Position numbers and translations under genes: made by a program. The notes beneath the pieces were generated by a model. It was not told the origin of the DNA. It worked only from the letters and a program-made list of their open reading frames with translations, and ran no database searches. Source: an uncultured Eubacteriales bacterium (GTDB lineage: Bacteria; Bacillota; Clostridia; Oscillospirales; Oscillospiraceae). Taken from it: a stretch of DNA of 64,000 nucleotides. This document shows positions 16,923 through 26,298 of this stretch, one piece after another (the stretch's first letter is position 1; each line of letters begins with the position of its first letter). The DNA is taken from assembly GCA_900546485.1 (NCBI GenBank), contig URDK01000003.1, positions 7,137 to 71,136 on the forward strand, in the 5' to 3' direction.

Positions 16923-18923
16923 TCAAAGCATACGCGCGGCCTCGTAGCCGTCCCATATTGCTCCGGCGATATTTCTTACCCTGTGGCAATCGCCCAGCGC
17001 TATGACATTGTCATAGTCATTGCAGATTTCTTCATACAAGCCATTGCACGAATTGAAGCCTATGGCCGCCACCACGGTATCCGCCTCAATCAGGTTCTCT
17101 CCAGCTTCGGTAGTAACCGTGACTCCCTCTTTGCTGACGCTCGAGGGCGAGGCATGCTCAATGATCTGTACCTTGTTGAAGTGCAGCAGATCCCGCAGCA
17201 TGAAATCGTTCATCGCCGGCAGTTTGCTGCTGCGCAGGATCACGCTGCGAGCTATTATCGTTACCTGCTTTCCGCTCTGTGCCAGATGCAGCGCCAGCTC
17301 ACACGCAACAAGCCCTGCACCCACAATAGCCACGCGTTTTCCTGTTTCAAAGTCACCCGCCAGCACCGAAACCGCATCGGTCACGTTTTCGCCGTTTCCG
17401 CCAGGGCAGGAGAGCTTCTTCGCCGTACTGCCAGACGCAACGAAAACGGTATCGGGACTCTGAGCGTCTATCAGTTCTTTTGCAGCCCTTGTATTGAGAC
17501 GCACATCTACCCCCAGGTCTCTCAGCTGCTTGGCATACCAGGCCACAAGCTCGGTATCCGCCTTCTTGAAAGATGGAACGCCGGCATAACGCAATGCTCC
17601 GCCCAGCGCATCTGAGGCTTCAAACAGTGTCACGCTGTGTCCTCTCAGGGCGCTTACACGCGCAGCCTCCATTCCGGCCGGGCCTCCGCCCACAACGACC
17701 ACACGCTTCTTGACCGGAGAGGGCACAATGCCTACCAGGGTCTCGCGGGAACACTCCGGATTGATAGCACAGGAGCCAACAGCTCCGTCAAAAGCCCGGC
17801 CAAAGCACCCCTCGTGGCAGCAGAGGCAGGGCCTGACATCTGCGTCTCGGCCGGTACGCACTTTGTTTACATACTCTGCATCTGCCAGCAGCGGGCGGGC
17901 AAGGCCTATCATGTCGCATGTGCCCTTGCGTATTGCATCGGCCGCAAGCTCCGGGTCGTCCATACGTCCGGCGGCCAGGATGGGCACGTCCACGACCTTT
18001 CTCAGCTGCTCTGCAAACGGGAGATACACGCCCTTGTCAAAATACATGGGCGGATGGGCCCAATACCAGCTGTCGTACGAGCCCGCGTCAACGTCAAAGC
18101 CCTCATATCCGGCTTCGACCAGTATCTTCGCCGCCTCAAGTCCTTCCTCAATATCACGTCCGAGCTCCTCAAACTCTTCTCCCGGGACGGCTCCCTGCCG
18201 TATCCCCTTTATGAAGCTCTTCAGCGAAAATCTGAGTATCACCGGGAAATCCGGCCCACAATACTGTTTTATCTTCTTAACGATCTCGATCGCAAAAGTA
18301 AGCCGTCCCCTGAGGTCGCCGCCGTATTTGTCCGTGCGCTGATTGAAAAGAGACATGGCAAAGCAGTCCAGCAGATACCCCTCGTGGACCGCATGGACCT
18401 CCACTCCATCAAAACCGCTTTTCTTTGCGATTACCGCCGATACTCCGAACTGCTCTACTATCTTCTCAACTTCCTCTGTTGTGAGCTCTCGGCAGTTTAT
18501 GCGGGGGTTCCAGCGGTTTGTCACCGGAGAGGGCGCCACAAAGGTACGGCCATGTATCATGGCCGGCATCGCGCTGCGCCCAAGGCCGGCAGTGAGCTGC
18601 ACAAACACCTTGGTCCCAAATGGGTGAACCCTGTCCGTGAGCTCCCGGGCAGCTTTTATGTATTTGCCCGGGCATATTGTGGGGCTGGGAAAGGAACCGG
18701 GGCCATGCACCTCAATGGTATTGTCGACCCAGTTTGCGCCTGTGATTATCAGGCCGACGCCCCCGGCTGCTCTGCGCACATAGGATTCCACCGCCTCAGG
18801 CATATAGGCGCCGTCCTCGTCATTATGCGTTGTCGTACCCATAGCAGCCATATAATATCGGTTTTTAAACGTGACTTTACCGATGGAGAATGGTGTAAAC
18901 AGCACTTTGCGGGACTCATTCAT
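16923..18923 (-). CDS. 2,4-dienoyl-CoA-reductase/enoate-reductase-type flavoprotein (OYE family with FAD/NAD domain)
   Basis: The 666-residue protein has the three-part architecture of FadH, enoate reductase and BaiCD/BaiH. An FMN barrel (about 1-335) carries the catalytic pair region EVHAVHEGYLLDCF and NQRTDKYGGDLRGRL. A [4Fe-4S] site (CLCCHEGCFGR then GSCAINP) and a C-terminal FAD/NAD(P) Rossmann module (VVVVGGGPAGMEAA; VAIVGAGLVACELA) follow. Such enzymes reduce C=C bonds conjugated to a carbonyl or CoA thioester. Start 18923 has a GGGAGGAAG ribosome site. A TGTGCCCAAATTATTG element lies about 95 bp upstream. Reduction of a dienoyl-CoA is favoured because an ECH1-type isomerase is encoded nearby; the substrate is unproved. 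Confidence 0.87.
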   Translation of the reverse strand: MNESRKVLFTPFSIGKVTFKNRYYMAAMGTTTHNDEDGAYMPEAVESYVRRAAGGVGLIITGANWVDNTIEVHGPGSFPSPTICPGKYIKAARELTDRVHPFGTKVFVQLTAGLGRSAMPAMIHGRTFVAPSPVTNRWNPRINCRELTTEEVEKIVEQFGVSAVIAKKSGFDGVEVHAVHEGYLLDCFAMSLFNQRTDKYGGDLRGRLTFAIEIVKKIKQYCGPDFPVILRFSLKSFIKGIRQGAVPGEEFEELGRDIEEGLEAAKILVEAGYEGFDVDAGSYDSWYWAHPPMYFDKGVYLPFAEQLRKVVDVPILAAGRMDDPELAADAIRKGTCDMIGLARPLLADAEYVNKVRTGRDADVRPCLCCHEGCFGRAFDGAVGSCAINPECSRETLVGIVPSPVKKRVVVVGGGPAGMEAARVSALRGHSVTLFEASDALGGALRYAGVPSFKKADTELVAWYAKQLRDLGVDVRLNTRAAKELIDAQSPDTVFVASGSTAKKLSCPGGNGENVTDAVSVLAGDFETGKRVAIVGAGLVACELALHLAQSGKQVTIIARSVILRSSKLPAMNDFMLRDLLHFNKVQIIEHASPSSVSKEGVTVTTEAGENLIEADTVVAAIGFNSCNGLYEEICNDYDNVIALGDCHRVRNIAGAIWDGYEAARML

Positions 18924-19014
18924 AATATCGCTTCCTCCCTGGTTGATAATGTTAGGCTTCAGCATTGTGCTTATATTAACAATATCAGACAAGGGTCCGC
19001 GCGCACAATTTCAA

Positions 19015-19030
19015 TGTGCCCAAATTATTG
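19015..19030 (+). promoter_or_regulatory. Candidate operator, copy A
   Basis: TGTGCCCAAATTATTG lies upstream of the flavoenzyme gene (transcribed leftwards). Near-copies occur at 26374-26387 (minus), 26460-26475, 26640-26655 and 36878-36893, all upstream of other genes of the acyl-CoA cluster. Confidence 0.55.
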
Positions 19031-19039
19031 TTAATGAGA

Positions 19040-19079
19040 GCGGCGCACGCTGGGCATAAAGCACCATGGCGTGCGCCGC
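19040..19079. terminator. Inverted repeat after CoA transferase gene
   Basis: An 11-bp perfect stem (19040-19050 with 19069-19079) with an 18-nt loop follows the CoA transferase gene on the minus strand. It has no T run, so it is a weak terminator or an RNA-stabilising hairpin. Confidence 0.4.
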
Positions 19080-19096
19080 ACAAGAGAATAAATATA

Positions 19097-20263
19097 TCAG
19101 TCTATACCAAACTCGGCAAATACGGCTTCCGTATCCGCTCCCACATCTCCCGTCGGAGTATGCTGCATCGGGCCGCAGCCCTCGAATCTCATAGGCGGCT
19201 TTGCAACTGTGACCTCCTTGCCGGAATCATAGACATGGGCAACAACGTGGTCATTTATTATCGCCGGTACACAATTGTGATTATCGCGCATATGACCAAG
19301 GACGGTATATACTATGTCCTCATCATCCAAAGCACGGCATATCTCGTCGGCGGTCAGCTCAGCTGCATGCTTTTCCAGCGCCAGTATGGCATTTTTCCGG
19401 TTTTCCGGCACGACCGTTGCCGCCCTGGAATTGTATCGCGGATCGTCTATGAGTTCATAGGCCCTGAAAGCCCTGCACAATCCTGGCCAATACTTGCTGT
19501 ACTTTTCCAAAGTCGTGAGTACCCACAGGTTGTCCTTTGTTCTGTACGGAGTCCCGCCGGGACTTCCCTCATATCTGCCTCTCGGCCAGCGATAGCCGTA
19601 CTGCGTAGCCGAGCTGAGCGGAGAAAAGGTCCATATTGCCGTACCATACAGGGAAATTCCAACAGATGTCCCCCTACCGGTTTTCTCCCGCTGATAAAGA
19701 GCCATTCCCACGCCCCCGGCTAGCTCGGTTCCCACTATTGAATCCCCGGCGCCGACGGGAACATATACGGGATAGCTGCCCGGAGCGTCCACCATCATAT
19801 CCTGCAAAAAACCGCTCTCAGCCCAGAAGCTGACCGTATCGAACCCCGGTCTGTTTACCCTTGAGCCCCGTTCCCCGTATCCGGTTATCGAAGCATATAT
19901 CAGACGCGGGAACTCCTCCTTAAGCGTTGCATAGTCCAAGCTCATCATTTTGAGAGCCGCGGGCCGATAATTGGTCACAAACACGTCTGCCTTTGAAAGC
20001 AGCTTTCTCATGCGCAGCTGGTCTGCCTCGTCACGCAGATTCAGCTGCACAAATTTTTTCCCTGAATTCACAGTTTCAAAGACTATATTCTCGTCAGCTT
20101 CGGCCGGAACACCGAAAACTTCACCGAACCTTCTGTAATTGTCACCTTTTCCCGTTTCCACCTTGATTACTTCGGCCCCGTATTCAGCCAGCACCTTGCC
20201 GCAGGCAGAACCCGACACCAACATGGAAAGCTCAATCACAACGACTCCTTCAAGCGGTCGCAT
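19097..20263 (-). CDS. Family III (CaiB/BaiF) CoA transferase 1
   Basis: The 388-residue protein matches family III CoA transferases. It has RPLEGVVVIELS at the N-terminus, EVIKVE, the YRPAALK segment, and the catalytic Asp142 in RPGFDTVSFW. These enzymes move CoA between carboxylic acids through aspartyl-CoA anhydride intermediates. It lies upstream of the OYE-type flavoenzyme on the same strand, with 170 bp between. It differs from the other three transferases of the cluster in its substrate-facing loops, so it may use a different acid. Translation starts after a GGGGGGATACGG ribosome site. Confidence 0.85.
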   Translation of the reverse strand: MRPLEGVVVIELSMLVSGSACGKVLAEYGAEVIKVETGKGDNYRRFGEVFGVPAEADENIVFETVNSGKKFVQLNLRDEADQLRMRKLLSKADVFVTNYRPAALKMMSLDYATLKEEFPRLIYASITGYGERGSRVNRPGFDTVSFWAESGFLQDMMVDAPGSYPVYVPVGAGDSIVGTELAGGVGMALYQREKTGRGTSVGISLYGTAIWTFSPLSSATQYGYRWPRGRYEGSPGGTPYRTKDNLWVLTTLEKYSKYWPGLCRAFRAYELIDDPRYNSRAATVVPENRKNAILALEKHAAELTADEICRALDDEDIVYTVLGHMRDNHNCVPAIINDHVVAHVYDSGKEVTVAKPPMRFEGCGPMQHTPTGDVGADTEAVFAEFGID

Positions 20264-20568
20264 CCGTATCCCCCCAAGTATAATAACTACAAGCTGTGTG
20301 CAGATTATTCGTCGTTATAATATTATATTCTGCTTCAATCTTGTTTTCACCGTTCAAAATAGTTAAAAATGGAACACTGTGTCACGAAGTATTTGTACCT
20401 ATTTGCTTTGACACGATCTTTGTTAATGGTTAAACCATACACTATCATGACTTCATATGGCAATCCCTTTTGTATAACATGACGTTGCTGAGCGCCAAGC
20501 GAAAACGTTAAAATTATATCCAGCAAAGCATATACACAATAACACAGTACCGGGAAGGGCTTGATTGA
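20264..20568. other. Divergent intergenic region
   Basis: This AT-rich region separates the divergent CoA transferase and isomerase genes. It holds a possible plus-strand promoter (TTGCTG 20485-20490, 17 bp, TTAAAA 20508-20513) and a minus-strand TATACT-like box (20283-20278). No open frame in it looks like a gene. Confidence 0.4.
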
Positions 20569-21360
20569 GTGAATTACGAAGAATTTCTGAGCTTTCATCA
20601 GCAGGGGCGCGTCGGTGTTGTCAGGCTTTCCAGGCCATCGAAGCTGAACACCATGAGCGCACCGTTTTACGAAGCAATGATAGCGCTTCAACAGGAAGAA
20701 ATTGTAGGTAACACGGAGCTGCGGGCAATAGCAATGCTGGCTGATGGAAAACACTTTTCTGCAGGAATCGACCTGAACTACGCAAAAGCGGTTATTGGCA
20801 CTCGTGGCAGAAGCCTGTATGGGATTTACCACTGGCGCCAGGCATACCATTTTTGGCATGAGTGCAATCTTCCTGTGGTAGTGGGCATACAGGGTGCCTG
20901 CATGGGAACTGCCATAGAGCTTGTGAGCTCCTGCGATATCCGAATCGCGGCTGAAAACGCCCGGTTTTCTCTCAGAGAGGTGGATGTCGGCATCAGCACG
21001 GATCTCGGAGGCACGTCAAGACTCACCAAGCTTATTGGACCCGGAATGACCAAGTTTTTGGCCATGACCTGCGAAGACATCGACGCCGCCGAGGCACAGC
21101 GTATAGGCCTTGTCGAGCGCGTCGTACCGCTCGAGGAGCTTGAGGCCGTTACAATGCATTACGCCGAGTTATTGGCGGACAAGCCTCCCATTGCAGTACA
21201 GATGTGTAAGAAATGCATTAACATTGCCATGGACTCGAGCCTCTCGACCGGCCTCATAGCTGAGGAAATACAGGGAATATACACCGCTTCAACCCGGGAC
21301 AAGGCTGAAGCATCAGCTGCAATGCTTGAAAAAAGGAAGGGCGAATACCACTGCGAATAA
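20569..21360 (+). CDS. Enoyl-CoA hydratase/isomerase, dienoyl-CoA isomerase (ECH1) type
   Basis: The 263-residue crotonase-fold protein has the oxyanion-hole segments KHFSAGIDL and IQGACMGTAIELVSSCDIRIA. Its active-site segment, FSLREVDVGISTDLGG, closely follows eukaryotic ECH1 (KEVDVGLAADVG). The Glu and Asp that shift double bonds in delta3,5-delta2,4-dienoyl-CoA isomerase are both present. A plain hydratase would normally have two Glu. GTG 20569 is preceded by an AAGGG ribosome site. It is followed by a flavodoxin-like gene 30 bp on. Pairing with the dienoyl-CoA-reductase-like enzyme at 16923 suggests processing of an unsaturated acyl-CoA. The specificity is inferred from motif comparison only. 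Confidence 0.82.
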   Translation: MNYEEFLSFHQQGRVGVVRLSRPSKLNTMSAPFYEAMIALQQEEIVGNTELRAIAMLADGKHFSAGIDLNYAKAVIGTRGRSLYGIYHWRQAYHFWHECNLPVVVGIQGACMGTAIELVSSCDIRIAAENARFSLREVDVGISTDLGGTSRLTKLIGPGMTKFLAMTCEDIDAAEAQRIGLVERVVPLEELEAVTMHYAELLADKPPIAVQMCKKCINIAMDSSLSTGLIAEEIQGIYTASTRDKAEASAAMLEKRKGEYHCE

Positions 21361-21390
21361 ACCTAACCACTTTTACATGGGGGCATAAAA

Positions 21391-22152
21391 ATGAAAATAC
21401 TCATAATCAACGGCAGTCCAAAAGACGAAAGGAGCAACTCGCTCAAACTGACCAAGGCCTTTGTGGAAGGCATTCAGGCTGAATGCAATGCAGAGGTGGA
21501 ATACATAAGCGTAAGCAAACTGCACATTGAAAAATGCATCGGATGTCTTAATTGCTGGAAAAAGACCATAGGCCGATGCTTCCAGAACGACGACATGTCC
21601 GCCGCCATCGACAAAATGGTAGCCGCTGATGTCATCATTTGGAGTTTCCCGCTATATTACTACTCACTGCCCGGCTCGCTGAAAATTTTCATTGACAGGC
21701 AGGTCCCTACTATGAAGCCCGTCATGCAGGAGCGCACCGACGGCAAGGGCAATGGAAAGCATGCGTCCCGCTATGACCTGTCCCATCAGCGGAACGTGCT
21801 CATTTCCACCTGCGGCTTCTGTTCCTACAAGGGAAACTACGACGCCGTCAAGGCCCAGTTCGACCTGATGCTCGGTGTGGACAACTACACCTATCTGTTC
21901 TGCGGTCAAGGCGAGATGTTCCCGGTGCCTTTCCTCAAGGACCGTGTAGACGAGTATCTGGGTTATGTCAGGCAGGCCGGAGTTGAATACGCAAAATACG
22001 GCTGCATCCTTCCCGCCACCCGCGAAAAGACGGACGAGCTCCTGCTGCCAAAACAAAAGTTCGAGGAAATGGCTGATTCCTATTACGCCCATTGCGCAAA
22101 AAAAGCCGCCGAGGCCGCAGCCAAAGCTGCGGAAAATGGCACCAATACATGA
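21391..22152 (+). CDS. Flavodoxin-like NADPH-dependent FMN reductase family protein
   Basis: The 253-residue protein has the FMN phosphate loop INGSPKDERSNSLKL at residues 6-20, the Cys motif CIGCLNCWKK seen in iron-sulfur flavoproteins of anaerobes, and the flavin-site segment WSFPLYYYSLPGSLKIFIDR. The C-terminus is an Ala/Lys-rich helix. It probably supplies reduced flavin or passes electrons to the reductases of the cluster. It forms a two-gene unit with the isomerase and ends at a strong terminator. The direct partner is unknown. Confidence 0.8.
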   Translation: MKILIINGSPKDERSNSLKLTKAFVEGIQAECNAEVEYISVSKLHIEKCIGCLNCWKKTIGRCFQNDDMSAAIDKMVAADVIIWSFPLYYYSLPGSLKIFIDRQVPTMKPVMQERTDGKGNGKHASRYDLSHQRNVLISTCGFCSYKGNYDAVKAQFDLMLGVDNYTYLFCGQGEMFPVPFLKDRVDEYLGYVRQAGVEYAKYGCILPATREKTDELLLPKQKFEEMADSYYAHCAKKAAEAAAKAAENGTNT

Positions 22153-22157
22153 ATACA

Positions 22158-22193
22158 AAAACATCGGCGGGCCGTATGGCCCGCCGATGTTTT
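22158..22193. terminator. Strong bidirectional terminator
   Basis: A perfect 16-bp stem (22158-22173 with 22178-22193) with a GTAT loop and A/T flanks lies between convergent genes. Confidence 0.92.
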
Positions 22194-22216
22194 CTTTGGA
22201 ATTGATATTATACGTC

Positions 22217-23197
22217 TCAGGCGCTGAACTTGTTGAGGCTCTCCACACATTCCTTCATCATACCCTCGATTATCTCGCGGCATGTTGGAACATCGTGTAT
22301 CAGGCCTGCCGTCTGGCCCATGCAAATGGTACCGGTGCCCATAATATCGCCGTTTTCAAAGAACATCTTGCAGGCGGTCTTTCCAGCAACGTCCTCCTGC
22401 ACGTCCTTGAATTCACAATGCTCCTGTTCCTTGGCATAAACCCGCTTGGCAACTTCGCTCTTGAACATACGGGTGGAGTTTGTGAAGGAGCGCAGCAGTA
22501 TTATCGTATCCATCTCAGTGGCGTTCTCAGCCATATAGTTCTTGACAGCAGGCAGAACGGGGCACTCCTGAGACAGCAGGAATCTGGTACCCAGATACAC
22601 GCCCTCGCCTCCCAGCATGAGAGCGGCGGCCATTTGCCGGCCGGTTCCGATTCCTCCGGCCGCTATGACAGGTATGTCCAGCATTTCAACGCAGCGGGGC
22701 GTCAGCACCATCGTGGTTATGTCATTTTCTCCGGGATGTCCCGCACACTCGCATCCGTCCGCGACCACCATATCCGCTCCTATGGACTGAGCCTTCAGCG
22801 CATGCTTGACGGTAGTGCACTTGTGTATGAGCACCATGCCGGCGTCTTTGATGGCCTTGACCATATCCTCCTTCGGAGGTCTGCCAGCGGTCTCCATTAC
22901 TTTAACGCCTTCCTCACGGCATACGCGTATGTATCCGGCATAGTCCGGCACTACCAGAGAAGGCATAAGCGTTAGATTCACGGCAAACGGCTTGCTCGTC
23001 TTCTCTTTTACGAGTCGGATCTCCTTGCGCAGGTCTTCGGCGTTCTGGAACGTAGATGAAGATATCATTCCAAGGCCACCTGCTTCCGATACGGCGGCGA
23101 CCAGCTGCGCACGCGCTATCCACTGCATGCAGCCCTGAATTATCGGATATTCGATGCCAAGCATCTCAGTGACAGCAGTCTTAATTGTACTTGTCAT
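22217..23197 (-). CDS. FabK/nitronate-monooxygenase-like FMN protein 1
   Basis: The 326-residue TIM-barrel flavoprotein has EYPIIQGCMQWIA at the N-terminus, the GGLGMIS phosphate-side loop, the GCECAGHPGE loop, and the FMN-phosphate segment IPVIAAGGIGTGRQMAAAL followed by YLGTRFL. The family includes nitronate monooxygenases and FabK-type enoyl reductases. The loop ECAGHPG has the His also present in nitronate monooxygenases, but the acyl-CoA context favours an enoyl-thioester reductase. It is the module-1 counterpart of the gene at 38789. It is followed on the minus strand by the terminator at 22158-22193. Confidence 0.82.
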   Translation of the reverse strand: MTSTIKTAVTEMLGIEYPIIQGCMQWIARAQLVAAVSEAGGLGMISSSTFQNAEDLRKEIRLVKEKTSKPFAVNLTLMPSLVVPDYAGYIRVCREEGVKVMETAGRPPKEDMVKAIKDAGMVLIHKCTTVKHALKAQSIGADMVVADGCECAGHPGENDITTMVLTPRCVEMLDIPVIAAGGIGTGRQMAAALMLGGEGVYLGTRFLLSQECPVLPAVKNYMAENATEMDTIILLRSFTNSTRMFKSEVAKRVYAKEQEHCEFKDVQEDVAGKTACKMFFENGDIMGTGTICMGQTAGLIHDVPTCREIIEGMMKECVESLNKFSA

Positions 23198-23384
23198 AAG
23201 TCATTCCCCCGTTAAATCTTGATTAATCCACACAGCCCTCTCACCTGAACACGGCAATCGACTGATGAACCCTACAAGCTCAGAATATGTCAGCCAATTC
23301 ACAAAATCAACGTAGCCTTTACCGAAAAGAGCCTCGAAAGCGGCGTTTCAAACTGTGCGTTTTATACCGCCCAAGCGAAGAGCA

Positions 23385-25008
23385 TTATTCCATAAGCCTT
23401 ATTTTTTCAGCGCTCGAAGAAACCGGCGCAATTTTGGTCTCACCGTCCAGCCGCAGTCTTCCGATCATCTCCAGAATTTTGAATGAGATCATAAGGCGCA
23501 GCCTTACATCGGGGTCATCAAGGTCGATCTCAAGCATGTCCTGTATTTTGCGCAACCTGTAAATTATGCTGTTTCTGTGCATATGAGCTTTTTTGGCCGT
23601 GAGCGATATATTTCTTTCAGAGCTGATGTAATAGTACAGAAGCTGAAGGTTGCTGTATGCTCCTCCCGCCTCGCCGGACAAACTGTCCAGGTACTGGACA
23701 TATACATCCTCCAGATTGAATTTTTTCCTGTAACACATGAGCATGTCGTTAATGCAATACTCAGAGTAGTGATACTCGTTCGTATTAGGAGACAGATTGC
23801 TTCCTATGGACAGCGCCGTCTCAGCCTGCAAAAAAAGCCGTGCCCAGTTTGTGTATACTTGTAAACAGCAAACTTACGCCTATTCTTCCCTGACTGGAGC
23901 TTATGATCTCCATCATTTCCTGCCATTGGTCCATGAAGCTTATCTGCTCCTTGGTGCCGAAGTTATGCCAGTCCTTCAAAAGCACCAACACCGAGTTGTT
24001 GTACTGAAACACACCATAGTTGGGCACACAGCACCACGATCTCAGCTGCATTGCAAGGTGGCTGGCCTTCAGCGTGTGGCCTGAATCCAAAACTATGTAT
24101 CCGAGCCTGAACGCTCCGCTGGTCGGAATTCTCAGGCCCCTGCATCTGTCATTTACAAATTCTTCGCTCGCATCCCGGCTGTTGATGAGGTCATCAAGCA
24201 TCTGCTGGCGTTTGGGCATGCTGTGTTCATAAAAGCCGCTGGTCTTATAGTACTTATCTAACTGCTCAGTCAACAGCAGGAACATCTGCTGTTCCAGCAG
24301 AGACGGCACATGATCGAAAAAATAGCATGCCACGAATGAAAAGAACGAACCGTTTTCGTGATATGAGCGAAGCATGACGGGGCAGCCGCATATATTCGGA
24401 GGATTGACCAAAACCGGCCTGAGGTATTTCTCCCCATCGTCAAAATAACCCATTTCGGCCATACGGTCCAGAGAACGCTTGTCATAAAACTTCTGCTGTA
24501 TCAGCCCATCTACATATTCATTGTCTTCAACTCTCTTGTGGGTCGACGCAATTATATTATAGGCGGAATCCACCATCAGGAACGCGCTTCCCGGGAACAT
24601 CCTGCGGGCGACTTCTATTATTGGTTCATAGCCACTGTCCTTGATAACGGCACGCTCAAGCTGACGGTCTATGTCTTCAATAAAGGCAAACAGTTTCATA
24701 AGATGGTTGATGGCGTCATTGATCTCACAGTTTTCGTCTAAGACTATTGCATTTACAAACTGCCTGTATCTTTCCACCTGCTGTACTTTTGCCTTGAAAA
24801 CAAAACAATGGTCCTTGAACTTAGCTTTGGGAAGCTTGCATAGCGTCTTGGTTGCACCTACATAGAGAATATCATCTGAGAGCTCAATGCTCGTGTCAGT
24901 CGGAAGCATTTGAATGCAGCGGAACTGGAAGGGCCTGTCCTGTGCCAGCAGAAGCTCTCCGCCAAAGCTAGCCATACTTTCGGAAATCAGCTCTATGGGT
25001 AATAACAT
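23385..25008 (-). pseudogene. PucR-type transcriptional regulator, frameshifted at a T7 run
   Basis: Two overlapping frames together make one PucR-type regulator, co-linear with the intact 532-residue paralogue at 33742. The first frame (25008-23821) holds the N-terminal sensing part and the GGDEF-like middle, and stops after HKLGTAFFAG. The second (entering near 23830) carries the C-terminal helix-turn-helix (ISLTAKKAHMHRNSIIYRL). At 23830-23836 the coding strand has seven T; six T would join AF to LQAETAL and restore the frame. It may be a true mutation, a phase-variable switch, slippage, or a sequencing error. ATG 25008 has a GGGAGAG ribosome site. It lies between the flavoprotein and CoA transferase genes of module 1. 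Confidence 0.8.
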
Positions 25009-25122
25009 AGTCACTCTCCCTGCACTATGGTGGTGCTTAAAGCGCGGTTAATATCCGCATCGGTCGATTGAGTGAACAGGGACACCGGACGGTGTCCCTG
25101 TTGATGCTGCTTTATCCAGTGT

Positions 25123-26298
25123 TTATTTGCTAAACTCCTTGATGAGCGCCTCATTGTCTTCACCGAGCGCCCGGTGTCTCTCGTAGAGGTCCTGAACCCC
25201 CTGACTGTCAAAATAGATGGGCATCTGGGACAGATACACGCTCTTGCCCGACGGATACGTATGCTCGGCCAAATATCCGTTCAGAACATTCTGCTCAAGC
25301 TGCTCTCCCTCATATTTGTCCTTGAACTTTGCCAGGATGCAGCTGGGCACGTCATGGGCCTTGAGTATATCAAATATTTCCTGAGCAGTGCGCTGCTTGG
25401 CGCGCTCCATGACTATCTCCACCAGCTCCTTGCGGTTTTCCGGAACCAGAGCAGCTACACGGGTATTGTACTTGGGGTTGTCCTTTATGTCCTCGAGGCC
25501 AAATGCCTCGACGAAAGCATTCCAGAACTTGTCATATTCATTTACGAACAGGAACACATTCCTGCCGTCCTTGCATGTATAGGCCTGCCCCATAGGCCCG
25601 GAGTTTCCGGGGTTGCGCGGCCACTCATAACCATACTGAGTGGCGCAGGAAACTGCGCTGGTAACCCAGTTGCCGGAACCGTACAGGGAACACATGACGT
25701 AGTCGCCCTTTCCAGTGAGCTCGCGGGCATGCAGGGCAGCAAGCGTGCCAACGGCAAGCATTGTGCCTGTCGTAAGATCGCCCATTCCTGTGGGCGAATA
25801 TATAGGCGGAGTATTCTCGTCCATGCGTAGGTCCGTAAGTATGCCGTTCATTCCGAAAAACGAAATAGCATCAATGCCCGGCATGCCGCTCATCGGGCCG
25901 TCCTTGCCCCAGCCGGTGGCGTGCGCCATAACGATATGCGGGAACTTCTCTTTTATCGTTTCCCAATCAAGACCAAGCTTCTTCAGGCCCTTTTCACGGG
26001 TACTGGTCAGAAAAACATCCGCCTTCTCAAGCATGTTATATACGATTTCACGATTTTCCGGCTGAGTCAAATCGAGAGCGAGGCACTCCTTGCCTCCATT
26101 ATACATGTCGTGTATGGGGTTTTCCTCTGCGGTAATGGGCATGTGATATGCCATTCCAAAATACCTGCATGCGTCGCCTTTGGGAGGAGTCTCTATTCTT
26201 ATAACTCTTGCTCCAAGCGAACGTAAAAATCTGCCGGTGGTAGTGGCTGCCCAGTAGGTGGTGAGCTCAACAACAGTAATGTCCTGAAGAGGTTTCAT
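25123..26298 (-). CDS. Family III CoA transferase 2
   Basis: The 391-residue CaiB/BaiF-type transferase has KPLQDITVVELTTYWAATT at the N-terminus, RVIRIET, and catalytic Asp143 in MPGIDAISFFGMNG. It is close to the transferase at 35454 in this and many other segments (VELTTYWAA, FFGMNG/FFAMNG), so the two are paralogues. It is divergent from the ligase gene at 26779 across a 480-bp control region, as in module 2. It probably moves CoA between the product acyl-CoA and the incoming acid, saving ATP after the first ligation. Confidence 0.87.
   Translation of the reverse strand: MKPLQDITVVELTTYWAATTTGRFLRSLGARVIRIETPPKGDACRYFGMAYHMPITAEENPIHDMYNGGKECLALDLTQPENREIVYNMLEKADVFLTSTREKGLKKLGLDWETIKEKFPHIVMAHATGWGKDGPMSGMPGIDAISFFGMNGILTDLRMDENTPPIYSPTGMGDLTTGTMLAVGTLAALHARELTGKGDYVMCSLYGSGNWVTSAVSCATQYGYEWPRNPGNSGPMGQAYTCKDGRNVFLFVNEYDKFWNAFVEAFGLEDIKDNPKYNTRVAALVPENRKELVEIVMERAKQRTAQEIFDILKAHDVPSCILAKFKDKYEGEQLEQNVLNGYLAEHTYPSGKSVYLSQMPIYFDSQGVQDLYERHRALGEDNEALIKEFSK

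Noticed and set aside
19040..19079. Operator palindrome for the CoA transferase gene
   Set aside because: It lies downstream of that gene and has an 18-nt loop; it is more likely an mRNA-end hairpin.
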